Translations under genes and position numbers: made by a program
From: Maylandia zebra
Taxonomy: Eukaryota > Chordata > Actinopteri > Cichliformes > Cichlidae
Assembly (NCBI RefSeq): GCF_041146795.1
Contig: NC_135175.1
Span: 33,232,136 to 33,296,135, forward strand
Length of the DNA: 64,000 nt
Direction of reading: 5' to 3'
The notes under the pieces: model-generated
Told to the model about the DNA's origin: nothing
The model's database searches: none
What the model saw: the letters and a program-made list of their open reading frames with translations, nothing else
Shown here: in pieces, positions 22,674 through 35,500 of the stretch
How the letters are laid out: every line of letters starts with the position of its first letter
How positions within the stretch are numbered: position 1 is the stretch's first letter

Positions 22674-25600
22674 GACTCACACAGCTTTACTCACTCTCAT
22701 CTACATTCCCTGCACTTTATTGGTTGTTATTGTGTGTAAATGCACAATTTTCCCCTCCCAGCGGCTGAATGTGCTGTAATGCTGGAGACGCGTGTCTGAA
22801 ATTAACTTTATGGCTGACAAGTCAAGACTGACTAAAAGAGTTGAAACATTTGAGAAACAATGGACCTCATGCAAGAACATTTTAATGCATTATGCTGATG
22901 ATAAAGGACCAGAAACGATTATAAAACCATTAACCAGAGTGATGTTGTCAGAAGTACTGTTAGCTGTATGAAAAATGAGTTTTGAGGCTGAATATCAAAC
23001 TCTAAAGTAGTTTTCTTGTTAAGCATAAAAAGTGACATAATTGTACCCACTCAACATTTAAAATGAAGACAGTGCACCCTGTCTTAGAACAATATTCCAT
23101 TTTAACCTCTTTGAGAAACAATAGCTTGTTTATTACCCTTACAGCCAAGTTTCTGCCACTTAGCAAATACATTTGAATATATGACTTAAGGGTCACATGA
23201 AATTTCTTAATGCTGTTGAGATCTGCTAAGCTTACTGGTATAACTACAATCCGGTTTAGCTAAGGCTAGCTCTGACAATATTAGCTGGTGCATCAGCACC
23301 TAGCATTATATCCTACTGAGTTAAGTAGTACATTTAACTGTTGTTTTGTAATGCATATTACAGTTGCATCATTGGTGATTTTAAAGACACTTTAAATTAC
23401 AACTTGCATGAAAATACCAAAAATAAGAGTATCTATTCAGATTTATGCAAACTAGCATTAGCCACAGTTTGACTGACTTTTATCTCTTTCTGTTCTAAAC
23501 TGGTTTAGCTGCAGTCAAATGATCTTTAAACTCATTAAAATGAATGGTAATTTCCAGATGGCAAATAGGACAATATTTATACCTATCTCTATTCAGGCTT
23601 TAATGTTAGCTGCTATTACAACAGCAGCTAGCTTTTTACTGTTTAAGCCCCCATAACCTTAGCAGTGCTAACTACCTAGTTAACCATCTATGGAACCTAC
23701 TAAAAGCTGCTTAGTTAGCTGGTGTTCGCAGGAGTTTAGCTCCTTTAACTTTATTATGAACTTATTAAAATGGTCTCTGTAACATATCAAACTGAACAAC
23801 CAAAATGTTAGTCTTATAAATTTACAGACAGCAACACAGGGTTTTTAATTTTAGCTAAGATTAGCCTTGGCTATCTGAAGATGGCCATCTGCCTTTGGCT
23901 GTCTAATTGGTTTTCTTTCCAAAGCTGTAAATGTATTTATCACTTATAGTGGGGAAAAGTAGTTTAAGAAAGATGAACCATAACAATAAGTCCAAAAGTA
24001 AATTTTCTGTTTTACAGCATTGCCAAGCTAATTGGTGTTAGCTTGAAGACATGGTTTGTTTCAATTGTGTCATTTCTATGGAAGGTTGTTTCTACAACTT
24101 GAAGGGAGAAAATCCTATAAAAATGAATATAAATCTGTATTTTTGGTCATCGCAAAACATAATGAATATTTATACTTAAATCTTCAAGTTTGGTATCACA
24201 AAAATTTTGACTTGCTTAAAAGTAACTTAATGTCTAACTTGGACATTTAGACAAAATTTCAAGATGCTGAAGTGAAATTTTGTTGCAAGTTGAAATTTTT
24301 ACTTTTTTCAATCCGGCAGCTTCTTGTTTTGTTTGTTTGTTTTTTCTTTTTTTCAGGGGTGAAAATAAGCTTCCATAGATTGCACATCTCACAATGAAAT
24401 ACAGAAGTATTTCTGTATTTATTTATATTTAAATATTTATAATAATTAAAAAAAGATCTTTACGCAAAAGTAGCTGTGGCTAACTCAGACTCTAACTGTA
24501 GCTTTGTAGTTACTATGCTTTTGTTTATAATCTATTCCATGAACTTGAGGTAGCAATGACCACAAAGTGGAAAAATAGATGGCAGCCATGATGGCTACCC
24601 TTATCAGGAGTTTAGCTAAATCTTAACAGTAAGACTTAGCTTTAGCATTAGTAAGGTGACCCATGGCTTTTTCAGCAGCTAGCTTTCTCCTGAGTTTAGC
24701 AATCTGGTTTGCTGCAAAAATACACTTTTTCTAGCCGTTTGTTGTACATGTAAATTTAAAAAGCTATTTTCTTAACAAAGGACACACTTATATTGCACAT
24801 TTTTGTATATACAATGAAAAAGATCAAATCAAAACCGTGACAGCTGATCATATATGTATTTAATGTCTTGATTTACTGTTCGCACCCCAAAGATTCTTTC
24901 AAATCTGCTTCTATTCGTATTAGAGGTTCTTGCTTCAGGTTCATTGTTTCTTTGGTTGGTTTACACACTTCATATTTTATCTCTACAGACAAGATCTGTG
25001 TTTCAATGTAAGCTGCAAACACTGGAGGTCAGTATAACCAAAGCATTAAGCTGCGAAAGAATCAAACAGTTACCAGCCAGTGTTTAAATGACTTGCACCA
25101 GTGGTGTGTTCATTTCAGACATTAAGGTTTCGCCTTCCCCAGCTGATGCAAACTCCGTCTTTGTAGCTTGCACGTCTCAGCAGTGGGACGCCTCGATCCT
25201 GCAGCCCAGTAAGCCGTGCTCGATGACCAGCTCCGTGCTTGTATTGTTTTTATTTTTGTCTTTTTTGTTTTCATGAGCCAACTGTGAAAAAGGGCTAGGG
25301 CACACACTGATGCAGTTTTGTCTGTTAGCTGTATATTTAAGTTATTTATTTTCTACAGGTATTGCTTTTCACTGAGCTATGCAGTAACAGTTGTAGGATT
25401 ATTTATTATGACGAGACTTCATCATAAGTCGTGTTGTTTTCAGGTCGTACCTCATCGTCTGTCCTTATTTCATACTCGGGCCATCTGTCTTCTCTGCATG
25501 TGGCTCATCGACGGATGCTTTGAGAGGTTTTTCTTTCAGTCTTAAGGCGTACTTTAAGTATTGCAGCACCTTTGCATTTTCCTGTATGAAAGTTCTCAGA

Positions 25601-26101
25601 GTGTCATACTTCGCGTTCCTCTTCTTGTAGCAGCGTCAGGCTGTCCACAAATCTGTCGAGTCCTGAGCTGCAGCTTTAACAGTGTCTCTGCAAAGCCACT
25701 TTGGTTTCTTTGATGGGGACATAATCCCCAAATGGTTGAAAATCTTCCCCCACCTACACGCCTCTGCAGCAGGTGAGAGGCATGTCCCTGCAGTAGATAA
25801 TTTACGTCGCATTTCATCTCTTTGTTGACATTTCAAAAGCTTGAGTCAGCAGATTTAGGACATTTTGCTGCAGAGGTTAATGTTTTGTTTTTTTAATCAG
25901 CTAAACGTTGCAGCCATATCTCTGTACCAACAAGTCATTTAACAACTGATTTGGACACTTTAACCCAGTCAAACTCCTATAAAAATTGAAGTTGAAGACC
26001 AAACAATAACACAAAATAAACTTTTTTTTTTGCTTTTAAGTTCTGTGAACAGTTCAGTGCTTCAGATCTGTTTTAAAACTCTTGTGCTCTCTTTACTTTA
26101 G

Positions 26102-26160
26102 CTCAGCGCTTCTCAAACTGTGGGGCAGGCCCCACTGATGGGCCACAGAGACACCGCATG
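26102..26160 (+). mobile_element. hAT-like terminal fragment
   Basis: CTTCTCAAACTGTGGGGC followed by GGCCCC resembles the terminus of common hAT (Charlie/ZBED-like) elements. No opposite end or duplication found, so only a stub is claimed. Confidence 0.35.
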
Positions 26161-27462
26161 AAGTGCAAGAATGATGAGAAGCAAAATAGGAAGTGATTCT
26201 AAGCTGAATAAAATGTTTTTTGTAAGCAAATAAAACGGCGTAGATTGATTGAAATTCAAATTGGGTCCCTTTCTACTGTTAGTGATTTTAAGGACCTCCT
26301 AAATTTAAGTGCATGGTTCTGCTGTCTTAACTGAGGCAGGAAAATGAATCTCTTCATTAACTGCTCCTCTCTTCACATCTCCTCCGTGTCCCTATACTCT
26401 GCAGCTGATACCTTAAACGTCATGTGCCACTGCAGTCCGCTCGCTGCTCTTCCTCTTCTTCCTCCTTCTCTCATGTCGCCATTTGAAGAAGAAACTTGTA
26501 ACCAATAAAGTACTACTGTCCCAATTCGAGGCACATCCAGTCATAGCGCAGCATCCTTTAGTCCACCAGTCTGTCAGTAGGAAAACAGAGTAGAGGATTA
26601 AAAAAAGGCATACCTTGCTACAACGACTGTATCTGAAAAAGAAAGTAAAATCAGATTAACATATCTTATAATCTGAGTAGAAACTCTTTGGAAATGATTT
26701 GTAACTTCTTTCCAGAAATAAATGTTCATATTGGTCAACTTTCACCTGCATTTGTGCTTTTCTGACTCTGTTTACTTTGTCTACATGACATTTCCCCCAT
26801 TACAGATTAATGAAGCCAGTTGAAGAATGAAAATGAATTAAAACCTGCATGCAGGTTTATTATAATTATTATAAAAATCCATACAATATGCAAATATCAG
26901 CTGATATTTGTATGTGCACAATTATGACTGAAGTTGTTTATTTACTTTACAATGTTACAGCTGAGACTGACAGAAAAAAATAGATGTAAATAAATGTGAT
27001 TATTAAAATATATCACAACATAAAATTAGGAACTAACTGGAGAAGTGGGCGTCCCAGAAGCTCAACCTGTATCAGTCCTTGAGATAAGTTTAGTATTTTA
27101 CCCCCACTTGTTATTTATCTTGAAGACGTTCTATATTTTTAGTTCAACACATAAGGACAGAAAGCAAGAGACTTGGGTGGAGTGAGCTTATCGAGTGCTG
27201 GCACCTGCTGAGATGCGTGTTTCCCTGATTCCCCCACCCATTAGTATTTTATTTTGTTTAGTTTTTTACATTATTACTTTTAAATTTTGTTATTTTGGTT
27301 TTACTTAGTTTTATTTTATTCGATTTTATTGTACCTATATTAATTAAAATATTTTTAATATGTTTATGTCGATCGTAGGCTCCTGGAGCATTACGCATGC
27401 GCCTCTTTCCTTGCCACTCCTCTGGCTTGCCGTAGAAAAGCGAAAGTCATCCAATAAGGAGC

Positions 27463-30400
27463 ATGTCATATGCTAGATTGGTGAGTTTTATTCATCGTGT
27501 TCATCGTTTGTCACATGTAAAGTCATCTCGTTTTAGGTACTGGCTCTATGTTGTCGAAACTTGAGGTTTTAAAAACAAAACGACAATGAAAAGTCAGTTA
27601 AACGATGCTAGGCTAATTGAAAGCTAACCTTAGCATTGTGTTAGCTCCTCCGTATAACAAACAGCCATTAATCATGAGGAGACACCGAAACTCCTTTTTG
27701 TGTTCTGAATTCGTGTTAAATACGTGTAACTGACACCCCAGAGTCATCCATCGTATCACTGCGTGTCTAACCGGTGTGTTTACTATGCTTGTTTGCCGCC
27801 AGGTGTCGCTATGTGCCGCGGCTCCGGGGCTGGCGGGCCTGCTGAGCGGCTCGGTGCTGGCTGCAGGTGAGGGGAAGAAGAAGAGCAGCCAGCCGCCTCT
27901 GAGCATCGAGGAGGTGGGTTCAGACAGAGCCTTTCTAAAGACTTTGTTTACATCATGTTTACGACGTTGTGCACACAGCCACAGAGGTCTGGATCAGAGT
28001 CAGAGCTGACCCTGGAGGGACAGCTTCTGCATCGCAGAGCTTCAGAAGGTCACACTCTGTATTTGTTTCAGCTGCCGTCTCTGTACACCAGCCCTGAAGC
28101 AGCGGTGGCCCAGTACGTAGAGCCAGAGGCCGGGCCGGTGGAGCAGAGGGTGGCCTCACTGAGGAAATGGGCAGAACCATACACGAGCCAGTGTCAGGTT
28201 TGTTTACTTAACCTCAGGTGGACAACTCAAGAAAAACAGAAAATTAGTCAACCTTATGATGAACATGGACATCTGTCCAAAGCAAGCAGCACTTTATATA
28301 TTAAATTATATTTGACCTGTGTGTACAGATTTTATATAGTTTCAGACTGTGGCAGATCACGTGTTCTTATAGATTTTTGTGCTGATGTATTTCTGGAAGA
28401 GAAGCTGTCATGCGGCCTAAGCTGTTGTGCTCCTGTTGTTCTTGACAGTCTCCACGAGCCTGTGGCTTTCTTTCTAATAAAGGACGTTGTGGGATTCTTT
28501 TTTCTTCCTCTCTGCCACTGTTGCAGAAACATTCCCACTGAATCCAAACAGCTCGTGTTGCCTCAGAGGAGGCGGCATTTCTGTTTCTGTGAGGTTTGTG
28601 GCCTTGAGGTGAAGACGTGCAACAAAGACATGACGACGACTGGTTGCTTTCAGAGAGACGCCTGGGAACTTGTCTTTGAAATTTCTTTGCTTTCTGTTCT
28701 CCTTTCGTTTATCTCCTTCTTTCTTCTTCTTGGTTTTCTTTCTGTTTTTCTCTCCCTTGCTCTTGTTGTTCTTTTTTCTTTCTACCGCTGTGCCTCCTCA
28801 CCTTTAAGCCTACCAACCATCCTCCTTTCTTTCTGTCCTGCTGTTCTTCCTTTCCTACTGACATCATTCCTTCCTTCCTCCTTTCTTACCAGCTGTGCTT
28901 CCTGGCTTCCTTACTTCTGTCCTTCCATTCCTTCTTTCGTTCCTCACATCCATGATCCTGCTATCTTTCACCCATTCATTCCTTCCATCAGTCCTTACAG
29001 GGAGTGCAGAATTATTAGGCAAGTTGTATTTTTGAGGAATAATTTTATTATTGAACAACAACCATGTTCTCAATGAACCCAAAAAACTCATTAATATCAA
29101 AGCTGAATGTTTTTGGAAGTAGTTTTTAGTTTGTTTTTAGTTTTAGCTATTTTAGGGGGATATCTGTGTGTGCAGGTGACTATTACTGTGCATAATTATT
29201 AGGCAACTTAACAAAAAGCAAATATATACCCATTTCAATTATTTATTTTTACCAGTGAAACCAATATAACATCTCCACATTCACAAATATACATTTCTGA
29301 CATTCAAAAACAAAACAAAAACAAATCAGCGACCAATATAGCCACCTTTCTTTGCAAGGACAGTCAAAAGCCTGCCATCCATGGATTCTGTCAGTGTTTT
29401 GATCTGTTCACCATCAACATTGCGTGCAGCACCAACCACAGCCTCCCAGACACTGTTCAGAGAGGTGTACTGTTTTCCCTCCTTGTAAATCTCACATTTG
29501 ATGATGGACCACAGGTTCTCAATGGGGTCCAGATCAGGTGAACAAGGAGGCCATGTCATTAGTTTTTCTTCTTTTATACCCTTTCTTGCCAGCCACGCTG
29601 TGGAGTACTTGGACGCGTGTGATGGAGCATTGTCCTGCATGAAAATCATGTTTTTCTTGAAGGATGCAGACTTCTTCCTGTACCACTGCTTGAAGAAGGT
29701 GTCTTCCAGAAACTGGCAGTAGGACTGGGAGTTGAGCTTGACTCCATCCTCAACCCGAAAAGGCCTCACAAGCTCATCTTTGATGATACCAGCCCAAACC
29801 AGTACTCCACCTCCACCTTGCTGGCGTCTGAGTCGGACTGGAGCTCTCTGCCCTTTACCAATCCAGCCACGGGCCCATCCATCTGGCCCATCAAGACTCA
29901 CTCTCATTTCATCAGTCCATAAAACCTTAGAAAAACCAGTCATGAGATATTTCTTGGCCCAGTCTTGACGTTTCAGCTTGTGTGTCTTGTTCAGTGGTGG
30001 TCGTCTTTCAGCCTTTCTTACCTTGGCCATGTCTCTGAGTATTGCACACCTTGTGCTTTTGGGCACTCCAGTGATGTTGCAGCTCTGAAATATGGCCAAA
30101 CTGGTGGCAAGTGGCATCTTGGCAGCTGCACGCTTGACTTTTCTCAGTTCATGGGCAGTTATTTTGCGCCTTGGTTTTTCCACACGCTTCTTGCGACCCT
30201 GTTGACTATTTTGAATGAAACGCTTGATTGTTCGATGATCACGCTTCAGAAGCTTTGCAATTTTGAGACTGCTGCATCCCTCTGCAAGATATCTCACTAT
30301 TTTTGACTTTTCTGAGCCTGTCAAGTCCTTCTTTTGACCCATTTTGCCAAAGGAAAGGACGTTGCCTAATAATTATGCACACCTGATATAGGGTGTTGAT

Positions 30401-32480
30401 GTCATTAGACCACACCCCTTCTCATTACAGAGATGCACATCACCTAATATGCTTAATTGGTAGTAGGCTTTTGAGCCTATACAGCTTGGAGTAAGACACC
30501 ATGCATGAAGAGGATGATGTGGACAAAATACTCATTTGCCTAATAATTCTGCACTCCCTGTATATCCATCCTTTCTTCTATCCTTCCATCCATCCTTCAT
30601 TAACCTCGTCTCTCCTTCCATTATTCTTCATGTGACACAGGAAATAATCAAACCTGCCATCAGACAGAAGTCTCTGTTCTGTAGTTGTTGGTAAATAGTA
30701 AAACGCTCCATTAACAAGTGAAATTCAGCATCTTTATGTGTGTCTCTTGTTTTTTGCAGGAAACTGGCCGAGCTGCGTTGGAGAAAGTGGAGGTGAGTAA
30801 ATGCTGAAACGTGTAAAAATATTTTTCTCGTTACATTTCATTGTTTCATTTGTTTCTGAGCTGAAATATTCACAGCATGCACAGTAAGTATAATATCGAA
30901 AACGATCCTGAAACAAATTTGGCCCTTATGAGAGATAAAAAATATACCTGAAACCAGCCTGAGGAGGCTTTGGGCCTCGTGTTCAGGGTTGTATCTTTTT
31001 CTTGGATCCTTGTAACTTCTTACAATCGGACAAATACCAGACATTATTACACAAAGACCAAGGCTGAAAACAATGAGACAAACATGATAAAAGAATCTAA
31101 TTTTAAAAGGAAACATGGATATAAAGGTCAGAACAGTATGTCATGAAGAACCCTGTACGTACGTCGGCTCTGTAGGTGAGTGTGTGTAAGTGAGGAAAAA
31201 ACGGTGAATAATCCAAAACCTGACAGAAATATTGATACTGAAAGTGAATTAAAGAGTTAAATAGCTGTTAAAAACAAAACTATCAAACTCTTGTGTGTCG
31301 TTTCTTTTTGGTCCACCTGATGATCTTTGGACCTCAGCAGGTGTACCAGAGGGTGGAGCCCGTCATCGGCACATCAGTAACGACAGTCACAGGTGAGGAA
31401 ATGCTCGTCACTTTAATCAGCTGTTTAACGAAGGCGTGTGTGGCAGCCTGTTTGTGTTTGAACATTACATTTAAAATCTCCCTAAAAACCTTTGAGCGCC
31501 GTCACTCTGTCCTTCAGACGTGTACCAGTTCCTCAGTGACCCTCCTCCTGACCTCTACCCCAGTGTGGCGGCGGTGGGTTTCTCCGGCTTCCTGGGACTT
31601 TATTTGGCCAAAGGTAACGTGGGAACATCGGCTCTTTCTCACTGATGAATCGCGTCAGAGGGACTAATAATGAGTGTTACAGTTTAGGTTTTTACAAATG
31701 TGTCTAAAGCGACCTTGACAAAGTGCTGTCTCTTCACATTTTTCTCCGTGTTTTGCTGCTGATACATTTGGAGCCCTGCAGCTCCAGGATAATCTCCGTC
31801 CGCCCTCAGAGAGGAGGCTTGGAAACGTGTTAATCTAAAGCTGCTAGATCGTGTCTTATGTGGCTGCTCACAAACGTATAAATATTATTAAAGTGGATCT
31901 CCTCTGCTCGTGTCCGTGGACTCTGCTGGAGAGCAAAATAATCCTCGTTCATGTAGCCGTGCTTTTCCACACTTAAATGTTTCGTTCGTTTAAAGCAGAC
32001 TCCTGTCTGTTTTCCCCCTTGCTGTTGTTCATTTGTGTAGATGTAAGCACGGTGGTCTCACTCAGGTGAGGACCAAACAGACCCTCTGCAGGAGGATGTG
32101 GTCTCGGTCCAGACAAACGACAGTGTGTTTGGTTTATGGTGTGAATGTGATCAAACCCAGCTATCGGGTGTATGTTGCAGGTTTGAGCTAAACAGCTTCC
32201 TGCAGCCAGACTGCAGGGCTTCCAGCACAGAAGCAAAAGTCCTGCACACTGCAACCCTAAATCAATGTTATGTTGGTCAATATACGTTTAATGTTGTGTT
32301 ATACACAAGTAATACAGCTCATTCATAAAGTCCCAGACACAAAGCATCATTTTGTGTCTCTTTGATCTTATTTTTAATTAAAAAACAGGTTTTGGGTCAC
32401 GGTTAGTTAATGTTTACCTCCTGCAGCTGTAATCTCACAGTTACATAAAGAAGATCAGCATTATAAAGTCATGCCTGTAA

Positions 32481-32511
<31 letters not shown>

Positions 32512-35500
32512 GTCATGCATTTACTCTGGATTAGTAGCTGCTCTGTCTTTGAAGTGAGATATTCAGTGACCCAGTAAAAAGTGTGTACAGGTAACGAGGA
32601 ACAGAACAAAAGGTGACTGACTCTCTCCCCCCCCCCCCCCCCCCCCCCCCCCCTCCCAGGCTCCAGGCTGAAGCGGCTGGTGTTCCCAGTTGGCCTCATG
32701 GCCCTGAGCGCCTCCATGTTTTACCCTCAGCAGGCTGCAACCGTGTTGAAGGTGTGTGTTTATGTGCTAACACACAGCAGAACAGTATCTGAGTGTGACT
32801 GTTTGTGACAAAAACATAGACTGTATCTAAAAGATGGTCATAAACACCCTGATTGGCTTCTTGTAGCCTTAACTCTGACGTCTTAGCCTCGTCCGTGATG
32901 CTTTTTCGGAGCCAGAAGTGTCGGCACTGCAGATGGATCACACAGATGCATGTGGCTGCTAATTAGAGCTGATAGGGGAGGATTGTTGCTCCTGGATCAC
33001 TCAGAGTCCCTCGCCTGGTCTTTTCTGGTTGATTTAAGTCTCTTACTGTCCTCGTATCCAGAGGCTAACATCTGCCCACACCACGTACTGTTAAAACATG
33101 ATAAATGTGATGAAATTAGTTCTGTTTCACACTGAGGAACAACTGTTGCTGTGTTTACTTTGTTTGAATCAGTGTGAACGCTTCACCTGCTGCAGATAAA
33201 AACATTCAAACTCAGGTTTAGTTTTCTTTAATATTTCCCACAGCGCTGACATGCAGTCAGGAAACAGCTGCCAGCACCTTTGCTTGTTTCAGTTATTTTA
33301 ATTTTTAGCCACAAATAAATTTTGCCGGAATTTGTTCCACGGAGGAAATTAACCTCCTGACTTTCTAAACTTTATCAGCCCAGCTCTGACGGACGAATCC
33401 CAGATGAAATCTTTCCAGGGATCATTCGTAAACACGTTGTGTGTTTGATCTGTGACTCGTTTCCTGTTCGGAAAGGGTTGTGTTTCCGTGCAGGAAGCCC
33501 AGGCTGTGAATTGTGTTTCTAATTTCCACTTGGGTGGTTTTAATCACTTTGTTTCCTTCACACGAACGGACAGAGCGAGACAGAGGCACACCCGGGCAGA
33601 TGCACACAGCTGTAACATATGCAGAAGTGAAACAGAGGCACGGTGAGGATGTGAAAACATCTGGTCTCACGACTTAAAAGTGTGTCGGAGTCCACTCGGA
33701 TGTCTGTAATGTTTCCAGTGACGTTCAGATTCATGAAAACCTGATGCTGAGCTTCAAAATCAGAAATGAAAACAGGAAACCAGGACAATGAATTTAATTT
33801 TGTTTCCAGTAATAAGGATGACATCGTTCTTTAGCCTTGTTTATGCTCACCACGTTGATGTTGCGCTCGCCATCTGTGATGTCACCGCTGACACTACAGC
33901 CATGTCACTTTTTATACTGGCCAGTCTGCTGCTTCCTCCTCGGTGATACAGGTCGTGTCGCCAAGCAGAAAAAGTCTCAGTGTCAGCGCTTGTATCAGAT
34001 CAGAAGAAGTTTAAACAGGAAGCAAAGCGACCGCAAAGTTGTCTCCAGAAAGTCACGTCCTTATTTCAAGCTGCTGCAGCGTCTCGCTGATTAAAATACA
34101 AACAAGTGAACGATCCCTGGTTCGATCCTGGAAGGAGACGCAGATCCCTTTGGGGCTGCGTTAGGAAGTAAAAACTCTTTTTGTCGCACGTACATGCTTC
34201 AGATCAACAAACAAAAGGCAGTTTTTAAATGATGATTTAATTTATTAAGCAAAAAACATCCTAAAGATCTCAAAAAGCAACACATGTCACGATCTAAAGA
34301 AACGACAAAGTCACTGACAGCCATCAGATTTACATTTCTCAGGCTTTGAGATTCCAGTAAACCACTGGGAGAGCTATCATACCTTCCCAGTAGTGGCCAG
34401 TCTGCCTGGCTCCATGAGGTCACAATAGAACCCAGAACAACAGGAGCAGTCACAGCAAAGGCCCGGTGTCCTCTGTGCTTTAATCTGGTCTTTGGACAGC
34501 TGAGAGCATCTGATCCACAGACCTCAGTGATCTTGCAAAAGATCAGAAAGGTATGAGTGTGCAAACCCACGCAACGCCTTAAAAACACATAATAAAACCT
34601 TAAAATGAATCCTAAAGCTAACTGGCAGCCAGTGCAAGGATGCCAGTATGGGAGATATGTGGTCTCTGCTGCCGAGTGACCAGCTGCAGTTGACTGACTG
34701 ATGACACCGGAGTAAAAACTATTACAAACGATGGCATGGATAGCTCTCTCAAAGTCTCTCAGACAGAGAACGGCTTCACTTTAGTAAGTAGTCAAAGGTG
34801 AAAGAAACTGGACTTGATGACGGCATTAATCTGTTTATCAAACGTTGGAGTCAAAAATCAAATGAAAGGTTTGGACTGGCTTTGGAGTCCAGACTGAAAC
34901 TGAGATCATCGGTGTGACCTTAAACAGGCTGTTTATGCTCAAACATCCTCCAGTGTGGTTGAATTTACACTATTCTGCAGAGAAGAGTGGACCAAGTTTG
35001 TTCACATCACTGTGATCGTCCACAGTGATGTAGACAAACTCACTGTCAGGTATCACAGAGGCTGACTGCAGTTCTTGCAGCTGAAGGTGGGACAGCCTGT
35101 TATTAGTCTGAGGAGCTTGGAAAGAAAAGCATCTGGACTTGTTTAAGTTGCTTGAAGACGTTTCACCTCTCATCCAAGAAGCTTCAGACGCTTTTCTTTC
35201 CAAGCTCCTTAGACTACGATGACCAGGATGACTGAGAACCTTCACAGACATACGACCGGTTATTAGGTTTAGGGGGCAGTTACTGTTTCCCACAGGGCCG
35301 CGTAGGTTTGCATGACTTTTTTCCCTTAATAAATAAAATTATCATTTAAAAACTGCCTTTTGTATTAACTCAGCTTTTCTTATCTGACTAATATTAAAAT
35401 TCATTTGCTGATCTGAATGTGTGACAAATATATATTTTTTAAATCAGGAAGTGGGCAAATACTTTGTCGTCATGGTTCTTTTATTGCTTTTTATAAAGTC

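Larger units (their letters stand above)
21852..27400 (+). other. Gene-free stretch: probable long klhl15 3'UTR, then spacer
   Basis: No coding exon found. 22840-24800 is AT-rich and unusually dense in TTAGCT/GCTAGC/GCTAAC words. Two segments near 23500 and 23730 look like each other (GTTTAGCT ... TTATTAAAATG), suggesting a worn duplication. Candidate AATAAA signals lie near 26013, 26200, 26228 and 26504, so the klhl15 transcript end cannot be placed. 24900-25850 and 26600-27400 show nothing recognisable. Confidence 0.45.

Noticed and set aside
27785-27802. ATG just upstream of apoo exon 2 as the main start
   Set aside because: Possible but less likely. The 18-nt exon 27463-27480 has a start codon, matching phase and a consensus donor, and exon 2 has a normal acceptor at 27802.
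27955-29076. 373-codon open frame on the plus strand
   Set aside because: It reads through apoo exon 3 into intron 3 and a CT-rich tract, which lacks stops because of its composition. The real exon ends at 28197 with a clean donor.
32484-32511. CRISPR-like array or tandem regulatory repeat
   Set aside because: Plain CA microsatellite with no spacers; no CRISPR is expected in vertebrate DNA.
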